Assembly: GCF_036884255.1 (NCBI RefSeq)
Contig: NZ_CP145605.1
Location: 372,001 to 436,000 of the forward strand
Direction: 5' to 3'
DNA from: Paenibacillus tundrae
Lineage (GTDB): Bacteria > Bacillota > Bacilli > Paenibacillales > Paenibacillaceae
DNA length: 64,000 nucleotides
Part shown: positions 61,798 to 64,000 of the stretch, piece by piece
Position numbering within the stretch: position 1 is the first letter of the stretch
Layout of the letters: the number at the start of each line of letters is the position of its first letter
Notes under the pieces: generated by a model
Database searches by the model: none
What the model saw: only the letters and a program-made list of their open reading frames with translations
What the model was told of the DNA's origin: nothing
Position numbers and translations under genes: made by a program

Positions 61798-62292
61798 ATG
61801 AATGAAGTGAGCATCCGCAGGGCTTTAAGTAGAGATTATCCAGGAGTGTCCGCGCTGATGGATGAACTGCACCGTATGCATGTCGAGGCACGTCCTGACA
61901 TATATAGACCGCTACAGCCTAGAATGAGTCAGCAGGAATTTGAGGACTTGTTGAATGCAGAAGATCGCTACCTGTATGTAGCTGAAGCAGCGGAGCAGGG
62001 AGAAATCTGTGGGTACGTGAGTGCCCAACTCAATAAAATCCAGAAAGTAGAGCTATTGATGGATCGAGATGTACTCTTCATTAATGAGATTATTATTGAT
62101 CCCAAGTATCGTGGACGTAGCATTGGACAGATGATGATGGCGGTGCTTGTTGAGCTGGGAAAAGAACTTCAAGCCGATCATCTAGAGCTAACCGTAGCTT
62201 CGTTTAACCAAGGGGCACAAGAGTTTTACGAAAAGTTAGGTCTGGTCGTCCGCAGCAGCAGAATGGAATACATACTAAATAAATTGAACTAA
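61798..62292 (+). CDS. GNAT-family N-acetyltransferase
   Basis: 164 aa. Seen: SIRRALSRDYPGVSALMDEL and the acetyl-CoA loop DPKYRGRSIGQMMMAVLVEL, then ASFNQGAQEFYEKLGLV. Substrate unknown. RBS AAGGAGAGG. Its last codons and stop (AAATTGAACTAA) belong to the terminal sequence of the following family B repeat. Confidence 0.88.
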   Translation: MNEVSIRRALSRDYPGVSALMDELHRMHVEARPDIYRPLQPRMSQQEFEDLLNAEDRYLYVAEAAEQGEICGYVSAQLNKIQKVELLMDRDVLFINEIIIDPKYRGRSIGQMMMAVLVELGKELQADHLELTVASFNQGAQEFYEKLGLVVRSSRMEYILNKLN

Positions 62293-62458
62293 ATATTTAC
62301 ACAAGAGCGGAGGGACAGAAATAACGTGAAGAAGCGAAGCGTTCGCCTTTATCTCCGGATTTTCCCCTTGGAAAAGGGAATCAAAAAATCTGGGGATAAC
62401 AGCGATCGGAATGTTGTTCTGTCATCGAAGTGGTCAGTGTAAATATTTATAGTTTCTC
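62280..62458 (+). repeat. Family B interspersed repeat, copy 3
   Basis: Left end AAATTGAACTAAATATTTACAC; right end GTGTAAATATTTATAG, then a degenerate outer arm. Interior has GAAGAAGCGAAGCG, a CCCTTGGAAAAGGG hairpin and GGGGATAACAGCGATCGGAA. Overlaps the acetyltransferase stop and ends just before the csoR promoter. Confidence 0.8.
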
Positions 62459-62462
62459 TTGA

Positions 62463-62479
62463 ATACCCCCATGGGGTAT
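62463..62479 (+). promoter_or_regulatory. CsoR operator in the csoR promoter
   Basis: ATACCCCCATGGGGTAT matches the CsoR pseudo-palindrome. It fills the 17-base spacer between -35 TTGAAT (62459) and -10 TATTCT (62482), so bound CsoR would block polymerase. Confidence 0.85.
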
Positions 62480-62515
62480 GTTATTCTGGAGTCAGAATGA
62501 TGAAGAGGGGTGTTT

Positions 62516-62929
62516 ATGATGGATCATCAGAGCCATCCCAAGGACGTAATGGAACCTTCCGGAACCGATGTACCTGAAGTATTGGAGCCGGATTCTGCAC
62601 AAACGGCGAATTCATGCCATGCTCATGCTGATAACGATGACGGGAAGCAAGTCCGTAAGAGTCATCACTCACAAGAGATGAAGGGCAATCTGATTTCACG
62701 GTTAAATCGTGTTGAAGGACAGATTCGTGGAATTAAAGGGCTTATTGAGAAGGATACGTATTGTGATGATGTCCTGACACAGATCGCGGCAGCCCAGTCA
62801 GCGCTTAATTCAGTAGGAAAACTTCTGCTTGAAGGGCATATGAAGAGCTGCATCGTTGAGCGAATTCAGGCAGGGGAACATGAAGTAGTCGATGAACTGC
62901 TGGTTACGGTAAGGAAATTAATGAAGTGA
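62516..62929 (+). CDS. csoR: CsoR, copper-sensing transcriptional repressor
   Basis: 137 aa. The Cu(I) ligands Cys83, His108 and Cys112 (TYCDDV, EGHMKSC) are all present. The ~50-residue N-terminal extension is His/Cys-containing (ANSCHAHADN) and longer than in Bacillus. ATG 62516 or 62519 follows GAAGAGGGG. Represses copZ/copA and itself, released by Cu(I). Confidence 0.9.
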   Translation: MMDHQSHPKDVMEPSGTDVPEVLEPDSAQTANSCHAHADNDDGKQVRKSHHSQEMKGNLISRLNRVEGQIRGIKGLIEKDTYCDDVLTQIAAAQSALNSVGKLLLEGHMKSCIVERIQAGEHEVVDELLVTVRKLMK

Positions 62930-62945
62930 ATATTGTTACTTAATC

Positions 62946-63138
62946 TAAATAAGTTCAACTAAACTTTTTACACGAGAACGTAGAGGACGGAAATAACATG
63001 AAGAAGCGGAGCGCTCGCCTTTATCCCTGGATTTTCCCCGTTGACAAAGGGAATCAAAAAAATCTGGGGATAACAGCGATCGGAAGGTTATTCTGTCATC
63101 GGAGTGGTAAGTGTAACATTCTTTAATTGAACTTATAC
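62946..63138 (+). repeat. Family B interspersed repeat, copy 4
   Basis: Ends TAAATAAGTTCAAC and TTGAACTTATAC are inverted repeats. Interior has GAAGAAGCGGAGCG and GGGGATAACAGCGATCGGAAGG. Lies between csoR and copZ, filling the gap. Confidence 0.82.
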
Positions 63139-63159
63139 ATTGCCCATAAGGAGGAATAT

Positions 63160-63363
63160 ATGATGTCTAATGTTACATTGAACGTAGCAGGAATGTCCTG
63201 TAATCACTGTGTGAAGGCTGTTGAAGAAGCCGTGAAGAATGCTGGTGCGAGTGGTCAGGTCGATCTGCAAGCTGGAACGGTAGCGGTAGAGTATGATGAG
63301 CAGAAGGTTAACGTGGATCAGATCAAGGCAGCCATTGAAGACCAAGGATACGATGTAGCTTAA
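63160..63363 (+). CDS. copZ: CopZ copper chaperone
   Basis: 67 aa single heavy-metal-associated domain with the Cu(I) site GMSCNHC. RBS AAGGAGG. ATG 63160 or 63163. Delivers Cu(I) to CopA, whose gene follows. The frame to 63127 lies in the repeat. Confidence 0.93.
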   Translation: MMSNVTLNVAGMSCNHCVKAVEEAVKNAGASGQVDLQAGTVAVEYDEQKVNVDQIKAAIEDQGYDVA

Positions 63364-63514
63364 TTATTTTTTCTCAATTTTCGTCTGATTCATATGAATG
63401 ATTTATGATGATCTGGCTTGAACAGAACTTCCTTGTGTAACTCAAGGGACGAGAAGAATCAGTAGATTTTTTTCGAATAAGTTCATCGTTTAAGCCTTAT
63501 TTTTTCTAATGAAT

Positions 63515-63531
63515 ATACCCCCATAGGGTAT
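63515..63531 (+). promoter_or_regulatory. CsoR operator before copA
   Basis: ATACCCCCATAGGGTAT, 31 bases before the copA ATG; one mismatch from the csoR operator. Indicates that copA has its own CsoR-controlled promoter. Confidence 0.82.
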
Positions 63532-63561
63532 TGGGGAACAAAATTGAACGGAGATGACGAC

Positions 63562-64000
63562 ATGGATAAGCCAGCAACAGACAACACTGCAACTGGCTCA
63601 GCATTACCACCCGTAGAGGGAGCATCTGGTTTACTCACCACATTCCAAATTACAGGCATGACCTGTGCAGCGTGTTCTTCTCGAATCGAGAAGGGGTTAT
63701 CCCGCATGGAGGGGGTTAATCAGGCAAACGTTAATCTCGCAATAGAGCAGGCGACCGTTAGGTACGATCCCAAAGTCACTAATGTCAATCAACTGCGGGA
63801 TAAGGTTGAAGCGTTGGGTTATGGCACAGTTACGGAATCGGTAGATCTGGATATAACGGGCATGACCTGTGCCGCTTGTTCGGCTCGGATCGAGAAAGGG
63901 TTATCCCGCTTACCGGGTGTATCTCGTGCCAATGTGAATTTAGCGCTGGAGACAGGGCATGTCGAGTATACAGCAGGCGTGCTGAAAGCATCGGACATCA
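63562..64000 (+). CDS. copA: CopA Cu(I)-exporting P-type ATPase (3' partial)
   Basis: First 146 codons only; the window ends within the gene. Two N-terminal heavy-metal-associated domains with GMTCAAC sites, ~40-45 and ~110-115. RBS GGAGATGACGAC. ATPase core lies outside. Confidence 0.9.
   Translation, partial: MDKPATDNTATGSALPPVEGASGLLTTFQITGMTCAACSSRIEKGLSRMEGVNQANVNLAIEQATVRYDPKVTNVNQLRDKVEALGYGTVTESVDLDITGMTCAACSARIEKGLSRLPGVSRANVNLALETGHVEYTAGVLKASDI

Noticed and set aside
1..64000. CRISPR arrays, tRNA, rRNA, prophage and intact IS
   Set aside because: None seen: no regular direct-repeat array, no recognisable RNA gene, no transposase or phage protein.

Overview
ORGANISM. The window looks like chromosomal DNA of a low-to-middle GC, endospore-forming Bacillota, most likely Paenibacillus. 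Evidence: a Spo0E-family protein and a CdaS-type diadenylate cyclase, both typical of spore-formers; an Fnr with the Bacillus-type C-terminal cysteine cluster; glnQHMP, ycnJ/ycnI, nupNOPQ-like and csoR-copZ-copA gene sets in Bacillus-like arrangements; polyuronide-degrading enzymes; purine-rich Shine-Dalgarno sites with some TTG starts. I saw no rRNA, tRNA, CRISPR array, phage genes or intact transposase. LAYOUT 0-10 kb: end of an azlCD exporter, then a polyuronide/glycosaminoglycan group (uronate-dehydrogenase-like SDR, SGNH esterase, heparinase II/III-type lyase with a cre site, GH88 unsaturated glucuronyl hydrolase), a methyltransferase and a nine-repeat secreted Ig-like protein. 10-17 kb: a two-gene chromate transporter with an Lrp/AsnC regulator, then a GAF protein, response regulator and PAS histidine kinase (NreABC-like) divergent from fnr, with a perfect FNR box between them. 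17-27 kb: barstar-like protein, a 51-aa ORF behind a perfect Fur box, acetyltransferases, cdaS, leucine dehydrogenase, chemoreceptor, lipoprotein, luciferase-like oxidoreductase, and an MFS/TetR pair with an 18-bp palindromic operator. 27-31 kb: an HTH-TPR (RRNPP-type) regulator overlapping a 44-aa exported propeptide gene, followed by a two-gene ABC exporter; the regulator and exporter have near-identical promoters. 31-42 kb: Spo0E-like protein, glnQHMP, GH28 polygalacturonase, AraC regulator with a cre site, cupin, aldo/keto reductase, DUF445 protein. 42-44.4 kb: lipoprotein, lipase with a C-terminal helical domain and a WXG-type partner, resembling the Staphylococcus aureus TslA type VII lipase locus. 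44.4-54 kb: copper genes ycnJ/ycnI, a second two-component system, a GGDEF/HD-GYP enzyme, DUF5317 protein coupled to a 34-aa peptide, and a secreted SLH-like protein. 54-61 kb: BMP-type nucleoside ABC transporter, a molybdopterin oxidoreductase and a nucleoside phosphorylase. 61-64 kb: small proteins, an acetyltransferase, then csoR, copZ and the start of copA with two CsoR boxes. REPEATS. Two families of short elements with imperfect terminal inverted repeats lie in intergenic regions. Family A has three copies (992, 2867, 47359); family B has four recognisable copies (35708, 55772, 62280, 62946) and a divergent relative at 45345. Family B is concentrated around copper genes. HOW IT FITS TOGETHER. 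The main themes are scavenging of plant or animal polyuronides under carbon catabolite control, copper homeostasis, adaptation to low oxygen or nitrate, and two candidate social/competition systems: a peptide-controlled ABC exporter at 27.7-31 kb and a type VII lipase cassette at 42.3-44.3 kb.
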